The position numbers were made by a program, and so were the translations under genes. 64,000 nucleotides of DNA, from positions 1,706,271 to 1,770,270 of the forward strand of contig CACRXP010000021.1 of the NCBI GenBank assembly GCA_902702965.1, read 5' to 3'. Origin of the DNA: Spirometra erinaceieuropaei (taxonomy: Eukaryota > Platyhelminthes > Cestoda > Diphyllobothriidea > Diphyllobothriidae). The notes beneath the pieces are model-generated. The model was not told the origin of the DNA and did no database searches. It was given only the letters and a program-made list of their open reading frames with translations. Each line of letters opens with the position of its first letter. The stretch's first letter is position 1. This document shows positions 11,620 to 22,789 of this stretch, one piece after another.

Positions 11620-13415
11620 TACTCACTGGTTATTGTGTTTTGTACAATCAAGGCAAATAAGGGCAAACATTGATGAGGTACGTACTTGTACGTCATCTTA
11701 CAACTTAATTTAGTTAAAAATGCTTTGCTCCGGAAAGGTTATGCACTTGAATTAGCTAATAACGACAAACTTACCAAACATTAGTAAACATAAAAAAATG
11801 AGCGGCGGGGTTTCACACACGCCAAAGGAAATGCAAACTCACGCTTCAGTGCCTCAACCGACTAAGTAGTTAACCTTGCTAACTTTCGGGTTTATTTCGA
11901 ACCCAAGAGTCATTCTATAATATTACTACCGTCAGTTCGCCGTGCACATTGTAGGCATGCATGTCTTACGCACTTTGCAAAAGTTAGTCCACATACAACT
12001 GTTTTGTACGAACGCGGTTGAATTAAGACTGTAGACGGGAAGGCGATAGAGATATTGGGTAATTTTCTATAGAAGTGTCTCCTATTTGCATTCAGCCACT
12101 CATGGTCTGACCAGCAACTGAGATCAGAAACATGAGATATGCAAGCCCAAGCGGTCCAGATGTTAAACTAATCGATTACACGGAACTTATAGCTGGTGCC
12201 TAAATATTTAATGCAAGCTTGCACATCAATTCCTGCAGAAATTGGAAAGCCTTAAGCAAATTTAAATCAGTTTATTTAGGGGATGAGGCTCTTACAGCAA
12301 AGGGATTACCTATTATATGAACAAATCTGGAAACTTAAAATTTATCGGTTTGTGGGAGACAGACAAAAATGCCGCCACTGACCAAATCAGGATTATATAA
12401 AGTAGTTTCTTAGACAATGAGCGTCTGTCTAAGTTTAAATAATCCGACAGATTTTGAAAAATCCGCCACGTCACGGAGTCCGTTCAATGTTCTAATGCTC
12501 CTCGGAAGTCTGTATGGTAAAGTCTCCTCTGCAGTTTTAAAGGATGACCGCACAGACGATCCGTCCCAGCCAATTAAAAGTAGTCCTCAAAGTCTAGGCG
12601 AAACGGGGCGGTAAGTGCCAGTACAAGTGTGAGCCTCACCCGTATATATATAATATATAATAGTTTGGGACAAGCGTTCTGTGGCATTTGCGAATAAACT
12701 ACATTTTTGTGCAGTACATGTATTAAACAAATCTACAACTCGTTCTTGGCAACAGTCACTGTACCGTTTCTTGAGTTTTTATTCGAACAATTCTTTACAT
12801 CCTTCTTCGGCTTCCTCAAATACCTCGATTCGACAATCTCGCAAAAAGTGCCGCATTGATCAGGAGAAACCATAGTCCGATTTCGATGAGCAAGTCGGGG
12901 TGCTTTTCTTTAAACGTTTCGTAACAATGTGCCCAGTTGCTAGCAGTAGAGATCAGGGTCGACGACAGTGCCATTTGAAACAAATTAAGAGTGAGACTTA
13001 CGTTCGAAATTCTATTAAACACAAATCGCCAATTTTTGCTGAATCGATCTTGACAAGGAAGTGATAGAGGATCCCGGCCTGCTGGGACCTTTTTTTTGTC
13101 GGCTGTGCTTGACCAGCCAAACGCCTTTGTCAGCAGATGTCACAATGCGCTTCCAGAATTGATCGTGCACAGGGTTTTTTTAAAACAGCTGGCGGTAAAT
13201 GGCAATGTGTCGACTGGCTTGTTCTTCGACCAGGTCATGTGGATATTAATGGAGTTTCTTATGTACGAGGTCAAGTTATGCAAGTGTACGAAGGATATCT
13301 TGTACTGCTCCCAACTAGCAACTGCTCAGTGAGACAATGCGTAAATATTGACAACAATTTCAAAAAAAACATGAAAAAAGGACGTTCATCGCGAGTTCTG
13401 AAGATTTTTTGCCTA
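11620..13415. other. No gene recognised; one weak exon-like segment
   Basis: Mostly anonymous. On the minus strand 12939-12824 is flanked by a plausible acceptor (ctctactgctag) and donor (GTATTT) and encodes 38 residues without a stop (NWAHCYETFKEKHPDL...). I could not assign it to a family, and a segment this short can arise by chance. A (TA)n-rich patch lies at 12644-12660. Confidence 0.25.
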
Positions 13416-13420
13416 AACCC

Positions 13421-13454
<34 letters not shown>

Positions 13455-13533
13455 ATAATAGTAGTAGTAGTAGTAGTAGTAGTAGTAGGAATAGTAATAG
13501 TAGTAGTAGAAGTAGTAGTAGTAGTACTACTAC

Positions 13534-13623
<90 letters not shown>

Positions 13624-13632
13624 AAGTAGTAC
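13421..13632. repeat. (AGT/TAG)n trinucleotide array
   Basis: About 210 bp of almost pure AGT repeats, interrupted by AAT, AGA and ACT variants and one 'actactactagtagt' inversion near 13526. The long Ser, Val or Thr ORFs across it exist only because the array lacks stops in those frames. Foldback A3 follows eight bases later. Confidence 0.95.
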
Positions 13633-13639
13633 TTACGTA

Positions 13640-14216
13640 CACTAGGTGGGCTAACTCATGAAATGTCAGTTGAAATTTCGAAATTCGTTCTCCTTTCGAA
13701 AAGATTAATTAAGTAGGGCTGTAAAACCAATCATCTAGCAGCACAATTCTTTAATAATGCAGTTACCTCAGGGTGCCGGCTTTCGAATGAGCTTCTTCTC
13801 GACTGCGTGCAAGAACTACACTATGCGAAAGACGACTACTTAATAAGCATGCAATTTTTTCATTGGCTTTCGATTTCCTTAAAAGTCAATTATATTACAT
13901 AGAAAATATGCGTAAAAAAAATCATTCTTTCACTTTTTCGATAGAAAACTACACCTTCCAATTTTATACTCGGAGGAAGGGTATGATTCGGTTTTCAAAA
14001 ACTATTCCAATTCCCGCATTAATTTGAACCCGACATATCGTTATACGTGCATTCAGTGTTTCAAAACTACAAGCTGCATTTTTTTGCGTATGGAAAACCA
14101 TACATTTCACTGCGGTATTTTGAGAGGACCATGTGGAGTTCATAAAATTTAGCAGTGGATTTGAGTCATGTCGTTTACTTTACAAGCTGGCATTACATGA
14201 GTTAGCCAACCTACTG
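13640..14216. mobile_element. Foldback element family A, copy 3 (internally deleted)
   Basis: 577 bp. Starts CACTAGGTGGGCTAACTCAT after TA (13638-13639) and ends GTTAGCCAACCTACTG before TA (14217-14218). The left arm is nearly complete, but most of the right arm is missing. The deletion runs from just past the centre ('tatggaaaaccatac') to the last ~30 bases. Its position beside the AGT array and the intact TA flanks support an insertion followed by deletion. Confidence 0.8.
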
Positions 14217-14219
14217 TAG

Positions 14220-15270
14220 TTTAATGACACCATGACAATTCGATTGTAACCAAGGTTTTTTAATGGAGATGAATATAATGCGGGACCTCGCAGTCTTTAA
14301 AGGGTGTCGTTCACGCTGGCGTGCCGCTATCGCTAAGGCTGTCTCTGTGTGTGTGGGCCTAGCCGGGGGGTGACCGGCTGTTGCCGTAGGAACAAATGTC
14401 ATTTACTATCACCCCATCGAGGTGGGCAGGGTCCGGATGACAACGGTCATTGCGTTCGTCTGCAACGTCGGCATCTGTTGTTCTGGTTCCTCATATTTCG
14501 CCTGCGGCCGTCCGCGGTTGCTACACTGGCGACATTTCTGTCCCTGTGTGGCTGGCAACCTCAAACCATCGGCGTTTGTGCGTGACCTTTGTTAACGCCC
14601 GCCCACCGCTGGAGATCGGCGTCGTTCGCACTCCCGGGACGACAATTAGACGTTCTTCGTAAGGCTTAATATCCCCTGTGACTAGGTGGAACGACCAACA
14701 TTATCTATCGTGTTTAGTGCAGTTCCCGTGCCGCGATCTACAATGGTGAGACATAAAACGATTGCAATTTTAGTTTATTATAAGCGCGAAGTTGACGGCT
14801 AGCGGCGTCCAAGCGCTGGACATCCCTTCGGTTTCTAAGATGTCGGAATCGTCGAACGAGTGCACCACCACATAGCTTAAGAGCGCCCGAAACCTGGCTT
14901 ACCATAACAACTATCATCGTTTGTCGTGTGACTCTTCCCGAGCTTATCAAGTCTTACGTGTGCAAACAAATAAGGAGTCCCGCAAGCGGGAACTCAGACG
15001 GGCCTTGGGAGTGAACATATCTAGACAGCACGAGAGCACAGGCGAGTGTGAACGTATGCGGGTCACGCGGAGGAGTTTCGCCGAGCCCCTGTTTGGGCTC
15101 CGCAGGCACAACAAATGTCAGGCGATCAAGGGGAGTTGTGGATTGATTTTGCGATGGTGCCGAATGGAGTGCGTCCACTGGTCGTGTTTGTATTTGTCTT
15201 GAGAGAGCGAGAGGGACAGAGAGGGGAAATCGGTTTATTTGGAAGTCATAAATTTAAATATCAGTCGCCA
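14220..15270. other. GC-richer anonymous stretch
   Basis: The base composition rises above the surroundings, and several 70-93 codon ORFs overlap on both strands without recognisable motifs. On the minus strand an AATAAA-like signal lies near 14780, in sequence resembling the end of an LTR. I cannot define element ends or a gene. Confidence 0.3.
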
Positions 15271-15274
15271 AGCT

Positions 15275-15925
15275 AGGAGGGCGAAACACCATCTGCCATG
15301 GCAGAAAACGTCTGTAACTGGTGCAGTTGCACGCAAAGCAACTACGTCGGAGAAACTAGGTGATTACTCTGGACGCGAATGGCCGAGCATGCAGCAGCAG
15401 TTAGGTCGGGTAACGTTACCTCTAAGATGGCGCCTCAGTCAACGGGACGTGGCCATATTTCCAAGCTTCAAGAGGTCGAAATCCTCCCAAACGTTGACGA
15501 TCGCGTGAGCCGCAAGTTGCTTCAGTCATGGTTTTCAAACCCGCAATCTGTCAACAGGCGCAATGATCTCCTTTTATCATATTCTGTTCTGAGATTTTCC
15601 CTAAGCAGGGGAATGGGTCACGTGGGGCTGGCGTGGATGAGCAGCCATTATGACGATAATGGGCAAAATTCCGAGTACTCATTACGCCAACATCGAAAAC
15701 GAATGAGGATATCGCGACCTCAAACGACTCAGACGCGGACTGGCAAGCCATCGATGTACGACCCTTCAGAGGTGATCACAAGATTTATTACTTGTATCGC
15801 TCATGTGGTCCCAGGGCAGCTACGAACTATAAATAGTGTACTTCCTGTGCTACCATTACTCCTTATGTGCAACTGTCTCTGATGATGTGTTCGAATGAGA
15901 ATCCGAAACGTCAGGCTAATAAACT
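15275..15925 (+). mobile_element. Penelope-like element, 5'-truncated, GIY-YIG and 3' end
   Basis: Plus strand. At 15299-15359 the peptide CNWCSCTQSNYVGETR is the start of a GIY-YIG domain and is followed by a stop. After a frame change, 15379-15882 reads TRMAEHAAAV-like residues and then VEILPNVDDRVSRKLLQSWF and a conserved tail (PQSVNRRNDLLLSYSVLRFS). The element ends in the hammerhead at 15875-15916 followed by 'taataaacttcctg'. The RT domain is absent. At least one stop and one frameshift make it a dead copy. Confidence 0.8.
15875..15916 (+). ncRNA. Hammerhead ribozyme motif, class 1 (PLE 3' end)
   Basis: GTCT, CTGATGA, stem-loop II (GTGTTC gaatga GAATCC), GAAACGTC, AGGC. The strand before CTGATGA (GTCT) pairs with AGGC after GTC to form stem I. 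The palindrome ACGT gives a minimal stem III that could be completed in a dimer. One extra U lies between CTGATGA and stem II, and stem II has one mismatch. The catalytic core and GUC cleavage triplet are intact. Hammerheads are known from PLE termini; activity here is inference. Confidence 0.7.
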
Positions 15926-15964
15926 TCCTGTTTTAGTGATCGCATCCACTTCTTCCAGTTAATT

Positions 15965-17145
15965 TGGCGTTAAAACATCGGCGTCCGGGGACCTAGGTCT
16001 GTGTCCTCACCGACTAAGGAAAGCGAGCAGGCCGAAAATGATTGTGTCAGGGGTTTCAGTTTTTCAGTTGAATGTTTAAACGTATTTTTTCTGGTCGCTA
16101 TGTTGCCCCCTTACGCCTGAATTAAGCTACTCCTTGGCAAACAAAAGGCGCCAGTGAACATTTTTTCTAAGACAGCATCGACAGACTAGATTATGCAATA
16201 TTGTAACGTCCGGTATTTTGATTTTACACACAAGTTCTGATAATTATCACGTAGTATGCAATATAAATGATTTAACTTTCAAAATCTAACCCAATCTAGT
16301 TAGTTTACTGAATTCTCATGCTAGTTGATGACAATATTTATTTTATTACCAAATGCACATATTGGTTTATCACACCTAATTGATTTGAGCCAATTAGGAT
16401 TTATCCATTTTTTATATGAAGATACACCACTAAAATCGCACATTTGGTGACAGATTACAGTCAATTTTTTGTCAGTGAAGGTGAAATTCAATGATTTTTT
16501 AAATCTCATATGCGTCGGTCTTTATTGAATCCTTACCTTAAGTGTCCTCTATTTGTGCATATATAAGAGCTGGTCTTCAGCCCCGTTTAATAATGCCTAT
16601 GTTGGTCAGCCCTCTTTGGAGTCTAATAATGCTCCGTTGTTGTTATGACTCTGGTCTAGATATTAGGCCAAAACTGTGTCAAAAATGTACTTGTCTACTG
16701 TATTGGAGCGAAATGACAGAGATCGTTTCAATCGATCTTTTGCAGAGCGCTCGTAGTTCTTCAACTCCAACCCCTTGAGAGGGCAGCTACGGCACGCCTT
16801 GAGCTCGACGGAGCATGCACTGCAATTACAAATTGTACTCGCAGGCAGCTGCGAACTATCTAAGCGGAAATTATTTTATGCACGACCGGATTGCCTTATT
16901 TTGCGATGTCAGCATTCTGTCCGGTTCACATGAGTCTTGATGCACGCAGACGTAATAAAAGCTGAAGAAAGGTTTGATTCTTACACTAGAATGCTTAATG
17001 GGCGTAAGGCAGGTTACTTAGCTTCCGTAAAACAAGAAAAGTCAGAATCGTAGGTGAAGAGGACAGAAAATGTCAGGGCTTTCGAAGGTGCACTTGTTCC
17101 TATAAAGAATACAAATTCCCCGATTTGGAAAAAATTCTAGGTAGA
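15965..17145. other. No gene recognised
   Basis: AT-rich sequence without a recognised repeat or exon. ORFs are under 80 codons. Confidence 0.4.
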
Positions 17146-17182
17146 AGATGAAGGTGCGATCACTGGGACAAGAAGTTTATTG

Positions 17183-17224
17183 GCCTGACGTTTCGGGTTC
17201 TCACTCGAACCCATCATCAGAGAC
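17183..17224 (-). ncRNA. Hammerhead ribozyme motif, class 1
   Basis: On the minus strand: GTCT, CTGATGA, U, stem II GGGTTC-gagtga-GAACCC (six perfect pairs), GAAACGTC, AGGC. Stem I is GTCT/AGGC. Compared with 28552-28593 (GGATTC/GAATCC), the third pair of stem II changed from A-U to G-C on both sides, a compensatory change that supports the structure. Confidence 0.75.
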
Positions 17225-17312
17225 ATTCGCAGATAGAGGTGAAGGTGGCACAAGGAGTGCAGTGTTTATAGCACGTGGCTGTCGCGTCCGAGTCGTTAAT
17301 GGCCGTGATTTC

Positions 17313-17941
17313 CAAAGACAATTTGGCGAGCAAAAATAAGCTTTCGATAAATTTTCATTAGGCATATACATTTATATTGCTGTCTAAATGATGAAAAGAA
17401 AAATACGGGCAAGCATAAGTTAGGAAAGGGTCAAATAAAGAACGTCAACAGTTCTATCCTCGCCCACATGGTAGACAGGGATCACTGTGTAAATGCCGGA
17501 CAGGCATTCCGAGTGAGTTACAAGGTCACCTCAAACTATCCAAGATAACATGGACAGCGTCTGTTGGAAACAGCAGAGGCGGTTGCAATCAGGCTATACA
17601 AATCAGTTCTATGCGCACAAAAGAACTTCGTACAAGCCGCAGAGTTACCATGGCCCAAAGCCACCATGCCAGCCACCTGCGTATAATTACCCGTCCGTCA
17701 TCCGAGTCTTTCCCTGACACTGACGGTAATTTTGTTTTTTACCACATTCACCCGGACCCTCCTCCCTCCCAAACCCCAGCCCCAGAATAGATTCTGCATG
17801 CCCGCATTTTCCTTTTAATCCTTTCGACTGCAAGATGAATGTCTGGGCCTGATGAGAATTTATCGAAAGCTTGCGTATGCTCGCCAAATTGTCTTTTGAA
17901 TTCTTAAATGGGAATTTTCGCATCTCTTACACAGTTCAGAT
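17313..17941 (+). mobile_element. Nested short Penelope-like element (class 2)
   Basis: Inserted into the PLE above. The 11-bp duplicate GCCGTGATTTC lies on both sides (17302-17312 and 17942-17952). Both ends carry the same block in opposite orientation: 'gacaatttggcgagc' on the left at 17318, and its complement at 17882-17896 on the right, each adjoining a 'cgaaagctt' core. Inside, about 17560-17690 on the plus strand reads ETAEAVAIRLYKSVLCAQKN and AAELPWP, which I take as a PLE-type N-terminal fragment. The right end has ~36 bp beyond the inverted repeat that the left end lacks. Confidence 0.65.
17846..17885 (+). ncRNA. Hammerhead ribozyme motif, class 2
   Basis: GGC, CTGATGA, GAATTTATC (short stem II, GA/TC), GAA, stem III AGC-ttgcgtat-GCT, C, then GCC pairing with the leading GGC as stem I. 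The cleavage triplet would be CUC, which fits the NUH rule. All core bases are present. A decayed copy at the other end of the same element (17364-17325, minus) has CTAATGA in place of CTGATGA. Confidence 0.6.
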
Positions 17942-18079
17942 GCCGTGATTTCGTCATCCGTGTTGGATGCTGGCGTCACGATTGCTCGGCAAATTGGATC
18001 ACTGTCACCGAGATAATTGCTCGCCCGCGCCCTCCCCACGTGACTTATTCCTCTGCCCAGAGGAATTTTCATCACGGGT

Positions 18080-19480
18080 GATTCAGTATATTTGATGTGT
18101 TCTGATATCCCTATGGCTCGAGCCTTTTTACTGGTAGCTGATTAGTCAAGTCGGTGTCCATTTCACACTAAGAGGTATTCTCGCTACCTACTTCCGCGAG
18201 TGTATTCTCGTCGAGCTTGAAGATCACGCAGTTGATCTCCTCAGAAAAAGTTTCACTACTCGCCACCTCTGAGTGTTCCCTGTAGCCATAACTCAGAACG
18301 CGTCTTTCTGTATTTCGTCATTCCTCAGCTTTTGAAACAGTTCGACCAGTTTTTACCGTCACAATAGTTTTCATTCTTGGCATTTAGATCATGCCATCCA
18401 CAGGAATGCATTTCCATCAGAAGTGAGTTTTATCGCGATTTCTAGTGCGATTCGGCAAATGATTATTCAAGTGAGATTGTAAAGTGTTTTGAAATTCAGG
18501 CTGACTCTGATTGCAGAAAAGACCTAAAAACGATGTGTAACCACCGAATCGGTCGTACTTTTAGCCGTTAATTAACATCAAGATCGGAATGAGACCTACA
18601 TGACACCAGTAATTTATTGACTGCCAATTTTGCATACATCAACGATTACACCTCCACATCCAAAAATAGAACTCTTCCTATGTTGGCGAAACTTAATTTT
18701 ACTTTTGAGGGCTGCTTCCCTGCACAAAACTGGAACGGCCATATAAGACGACCAGTAACTGTGTCGTCTCAAACAGCATTGGATAAAAGAGTCCGTAATT
18801 ATTAGCATGATACAACTAGGACCAAATTTGTATGCAATCACTATCGAGGTGTTTACAAGAACCAAATTCAGAAGAGTCATAGTCAACCACCTCACAGAGA
18901 GGAACACCCAAACACCTATTGACGATGTTGCGATGTATTGATCAGCAGTAAATTTGTTAGGGGAGCCTAACATATCTTCATAAGTACAAATAATCCACTC
19001 CACCCTGGGTATCCGATCGGGTTTCTGCATCGACTGTGTCCACCGACATTCCCTATGGTTAATGATGCATACCAGTCTATTCAGCGTTAATTTCGGAATC
19101 CGTTGGAGCATCTTCCATCAAATTAGTTCGGCTGTGGCATAGGCTGGGTTCTCCTGGCAGGTTTCCGTGGACATTTCATTGATGCAACAGGCTGGGACTC
19201 ATGCAGCGCTCATCTTGAATCGGGCAAACTTTGCAAGGGTTCGTTGAACTTCAATAAGAGAGGCGCGAAATGAATTCGTCAGATTGCAAGTTAGGGTCTT
19301 ATAACAATACAACCGCATTTATTTCCTAGTCTGCTAAACCGGATCAGTATTTCAACTGTACTAGTAGGCAAATGATCTCATTTAAGGAGGAAGACGTTAA
19401 AGCTGCAATCTACGTGAGATGAGAATGCCGATCAAGCTGCAATTGTACCAACGGTCTGCCACCACATTTAATCTCGCGGA
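18080..19480. other. No gene recognised
   Basis: Contains a 165-codon ORF (19111-18614, minus) with a hydrophobic middle but no motif I recognise and no splice support. An ORF of this length is expected by chance in 64 kb. Confidence 0.3.
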
Positions 19481-19484
19481 CGTA

Positions 19485-21124
19485 CAGTAAGTGGCCGAGC
19501 TCAAAAATTTGACTGAAATTCTGAGACGCGTTTTCGTTTAGGAAAGATTATTTGGACGCGACTGTAATATTGGTTATCTTGCGACATGATCCTATACTAT
19601 TTCGGACTTGGCAGGATGTGAGCGTTTGAATAGACTTTTTTTAAACTCCTGTAGAAACCGTACTTGGGAAAAAATGACTACTTAATTAGCATACATTTCC
19701 CCATTGATTTTCGATGATCTTGCAAATTCAAATACATCTTGTAGAAACCATAAACAAAAATATGCTTCCTTTCGGTCGTCTGATAAAGAAGTACTTATTC
19801 TTTATATTTCGCATTCATGTTTTTAATTATGAGATTTTTTTAAGACCGCCCAATATCCATTCACATAGCATTGTACCTGTGCGTTTACCCTTGCTCATCA
19901 TGGAATGAACAACGTAATCTGCATTCATTTCAAAATTCTATGGACTGTGTATTATATCTTTCCAAAGACAGAAAAATGAGTGATTTTTTACGCGATGGGC
20001 ATGAGCCTTATAGACTGAATTCACTATGCTCTAATGTAACGAATGATCGGGCTTTAAATTATACGGAAATTATTAAAAGTTTCTAAAAACTAATTACACT
20101 CCCTTTTCGAGGACAAAGCATAAAGAAGACGTAATTGTCTACCAAAGGACTGAAAGAGAGCATATTTTCGATCATGGCTTCAAAAAGATATATTTGAATT
20201 TATAAGACCATAGAAAATCAGTATGAAAATGCATGCTAATTAAGTAGTTATTTTCGACCAAGTGTGGTTTCTAAGTGAAGTGGAAAAGCAGTGTATTCAA
20301 AAGCTGACGTGCTGCCAAGTCCGAAATACTATCCGATTATGCCGAAAGATAATCACTATTACATTGAAGAAGGAGTAACGATCGCCGGGGCAAGAACTTC
20401 GCCCTTCTGACGTTTCGGATTACTCTTCGAACACATCATCAAAAACAACAGCGGATACGGCTAGTTCATGCACAAGAGACTGCAGTATTTATAGGATACA
20501 GTCGCCATGCTACCACATACCCCTAAACATTCGCGGTTTCCTCTTCATCCGTGATTGTGGCACTTGGTGTGTTAATTGTTTGATGGCTGACGTTCGCGTC
20601 GTTAATTGCTTCAATTTCATCACGCGCGTTGGTTGTTGGTGTGCTGATCGCTCGACCATCTGGCGCACCGACCCTGGTGTTCACGTGTGCTTTCTCCGCG
20701 TGGCTAATTACAGTGCAATCGGCAAAGTCTCAGCACTGAGTATGGAAGGGGAAGGTCATTGCACTTGTTAGTGGACTGGGGGCCAGTAAACAATGACTCA
20801 AGAAACTCCCGGCTCACGCGGTTGTCACCTCTTGCGAGAATTTCGACCTCGTCAAATTTGAATGTTTGGCCGGATTTCGTCAAATGGCCGCAACATGAGA
20901 GTTGGCGTCATTTTTCCGCACCGTTGCAGCGTGTTCGGCCATTCTCGTTCGGAACTGTCTTCCGGCTTCTCCGACGCAGTTGCTTTGTCCGCAACATCTC
21001 CAGATCCCATCGTCTCTTCGCTTCTATTGGCAATCAGTATCACAACCGCACCTAAGTAGTTCATCCTAATCGATAACGTATTTCGGAATGCTGACCAACA
21101 TTTCATGAGATTGGTCACTCACGA
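19485..21124. mobile_element. Foldback element family B, copy 1 (interrupted)
   Basis: Starts CAGTAAGTGGCCGAGCTC after TA (19483-19484) and ends ...GAGATTGGTCACTCAC near 21123. The inverted arms include 'atttcggacttggcaggatg' on the left and 'gctgccaagtccgaaata' on the right. Without the PLE insertion at 20363-21031 the element is ~970 bp, the same size as the copies at 25.4 and 60.0 kb. No coding capacity. Confidence 0.8.
20363..21031 (-). mobile_element. Penelope-like element fragment with 12-bp target duplication
   Basis: Minus-strand PLE 3' region inserted in foldback B1. The flanks are AATCACTATTAC (20351-20362) and AATCAGTATCAC (21032-21043), a 12-bp duplication with two later mismatches. 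From the right it encodes a decayed GIY-YIG part (KATASEKPEDSSEREWPNTL read in the shifted frame of the ORF at 21118-20852), then tail residues, and ends at the left with a degenerate hammerhead (20405-20446, CTGATGA mutated to TTGATGA). Truncated at the 5' side. Confidence 0.8.
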
Positions 21125-21474
21125 AATGGACCACTGACACATAAGACGGACATCGTCCGGATGTATGCGTCCAATGGTGCTTGCAGCGATCCTCAGATTT
21201 CGCCTTCAACAAACAATGGACAGTCAGTCAAGAGTGGAAATGGTCAACTACGTCGTTCTTACTCGCTTACCGCTGTCACAGTGCCATGACGTTGGACTCG
21301 TCCGAGATGTCGGTTCGCTCCAACCTGGTCCTGACTGCCGGCGACCTCGTGATGAAAACTGAAGACAACGGTTTGCCAGGTAGGGCCTGATCTGGAGTAA
21401 ATTTTGTACCCTAATGTCTTTGCTTTGTCAGACAGGCGGACCCACTAACTATCTACTAACTGGTAAAAGGAAGC

Positions 21475-21735
21475 TCACCGATCGTGTTACGGAACTTACC
21501 TGTCCCAGTGTGCCTCTCTTAAACCCAGCCAGCAGCCGCACAGTAGCACTTCATATAAGCAGGATGACATTTTCAACAAAGACAAGAGAGACTACAATGG
21601 CTGATTAATTAGCCATTATCAGCCAGTCATTATCCAAGTCCGAAGAATGGAACATCTGGGACCCAAACTCGCGACCTGTTAGTTAGAAGTCCAACGCCCC
21701 TAACCACTGGCCACGGGCCCGTTGTCCTGTCGGTA
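21475..21735 (-). mobile_element. tRNA-derived SINE, near full length
   Basis: Minus strand. The tRNA head lies at 21735-21660 (box-B complement 'acccaaactcgcgacctgtt'), then the body 'gccattatcagccagtcatt', tail 'gacaaagacaag'-like sequence and the 3' block 'aaacccagccagcagccgca'. The extra 3' block is shared with 49.1 and 52.3 kb, giving a unit of about 260-300 bp. Confidence 0.75.
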
Positions 21736-21910
21736 AGGGGCGTTGGGCTTATAATTACCGGGTCGCGGGACCGAACTGCAGTTGTTCCATACTATGGGAC
21801 TGGGTTTGACTGGCCGTCAACGGCTAATAAGCCAGAAATAGTCATTCCAGTCTTCCTTATCTTTGTCGATAATCTTATTCTATTCATCCACTGCCGCCGA
21901 CTTAATTATA
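21735..21910 (+). mobile_element. tRNA-derived SINE, head-to-head with the previous one
   Basis: Plus strand. A head with 'ggggcgttgggcttataatt' and 'gggtcgcgggaccgaactgc', then the body 'ggctaataagccagaaatag' and tail 'tcttccttatctttgtcgat'. It abuts the minus-strand SINE at its tRNA end. Confidence 0.7.
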
Positions 21911-21942
21911 CTGGAAGGCGATCATTACTGCCACCTTCATGA

Positions 21943-21966
21943 TTATAATTACAATTGTAATTATAA
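21943..21966. repeat. Perfect 24-bp palindrome
   Basis: TTATAATTACAA followed by its exact complement TTGTAATTATAA. It is isolated and AT-rich and could extrude as a small cruciform. No function is implied. Confidence 0.8.
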
Positions 21967-22184
21967 AGATCGTCCGTAAAAATCACACATGATACTCTTC
22001 AGACGCGTATGTGCAACACGTGTTTGGTGGATTGCCACAGGTAGACGGCATGGCAATGTAGGACGGATCCATGGGATGCAAATTAATTCTCACGTTTTAA
22101 GCTACCCGAACGGAATTATCAATGCTTTTGTCAAAACATGTGATCGTGATAGGGTCAGATTCCGTAACCAGTCGATAGTTCGAC

Positions 22185-22450
22185 CTTTGAGTTCGACGAT
22201 ATCCATCGTGTGCTCCACTGCGAGGCAAGACCAGGGACGGTGACTTGTGCGTGAATTAGCTTATAGTGATAGTGGACTTACGCAGAACCTCCCGCACTCT
22301 CTCTATCCCACTCCCGGTGTCAAGACAGGGTCAAGAAGGCCGAAGGCGTGGCAAGGGAGCAGGCGGCTGGCGCGGCCGGAACCGCACTTTGGCGTTCCGT
22401 CACACCCCCTTTGGTCCACGCAGCAGAGACCAGAATTTTTTTCCAACAAC
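22185..22450 (+). repeat. Dispersed repeat E
   Basis: Same order of blocks as 5075-5290 ('atatccatcgtgtgctccac', 'ccggtgtcaagacagggtca', 'agaaggccgaagg'). It continues into 'gcgcggccggaaccgcac', which matches the duplicated unit at 58.3-58.7 kb. Overlapping ORFs on both strands here look like GC-rich shadows. Confidence 0.5.
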
Positions 22451-22789
22451 AGCAACACGTCAACAGGGGCCAGCGTGACGAAGATGACTGGGCAGCCATG
22501 TCCACCATCTGTGTACTTAGCGGGAGCGCAAGCGCATCTACCGGGAGGGAACAAGGTGTCAGTGAATTGTCAGTGCATGCACATCTGGGGGTGCCATGGT
22601 TTGCGGGTTCTGGCATAGCACACGTTTACAGACTTTTTGACTGTGACCTGGTCAAAGTCCTCGTCAAAGGCTATACTCACTCTCTGGTATATGTTCTTTT
22701 CCGTCCTAGGCAAAATGTTATCCGTAATTTTCTGCTTTCATACGTACAATCGCAACATAGGACAGTCTGTCCACTAAGGTAGTTTGCAT

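Larger units (their letters stand above)
17150..18075 (-). mobile_element. Penelope-like element 3' end, split by a nested element
   Basis: Minus strand. The element's 3' end is at the left, with the hammerhead at 17183-17224. It continues to 17312, is interrupted by a 629-bp insertion, and resumes at 17942-18075 with residues GRGISHVGRARASN and PICRAIVTPAS, which match the tail region of the PLE at 38.9-40 kb. The GIY-YIG core is not present, so the copy is 5'-truncated near 18075. Confidence 0.75.

Noticed and set aside
13137..13661. 174-codon plus-strand ORF and 123-codon minus-strand ORF through the AGT array
   Set aside because: The length comes from the stop-free trinucleotide repeat; the flanking residues show no domain.
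18614..19111. 165-codon minus-strand ORF
   Set aside because: No motif, no splice context and no repeat family; a few ORFs of this length are expected by chance in 64 kb.
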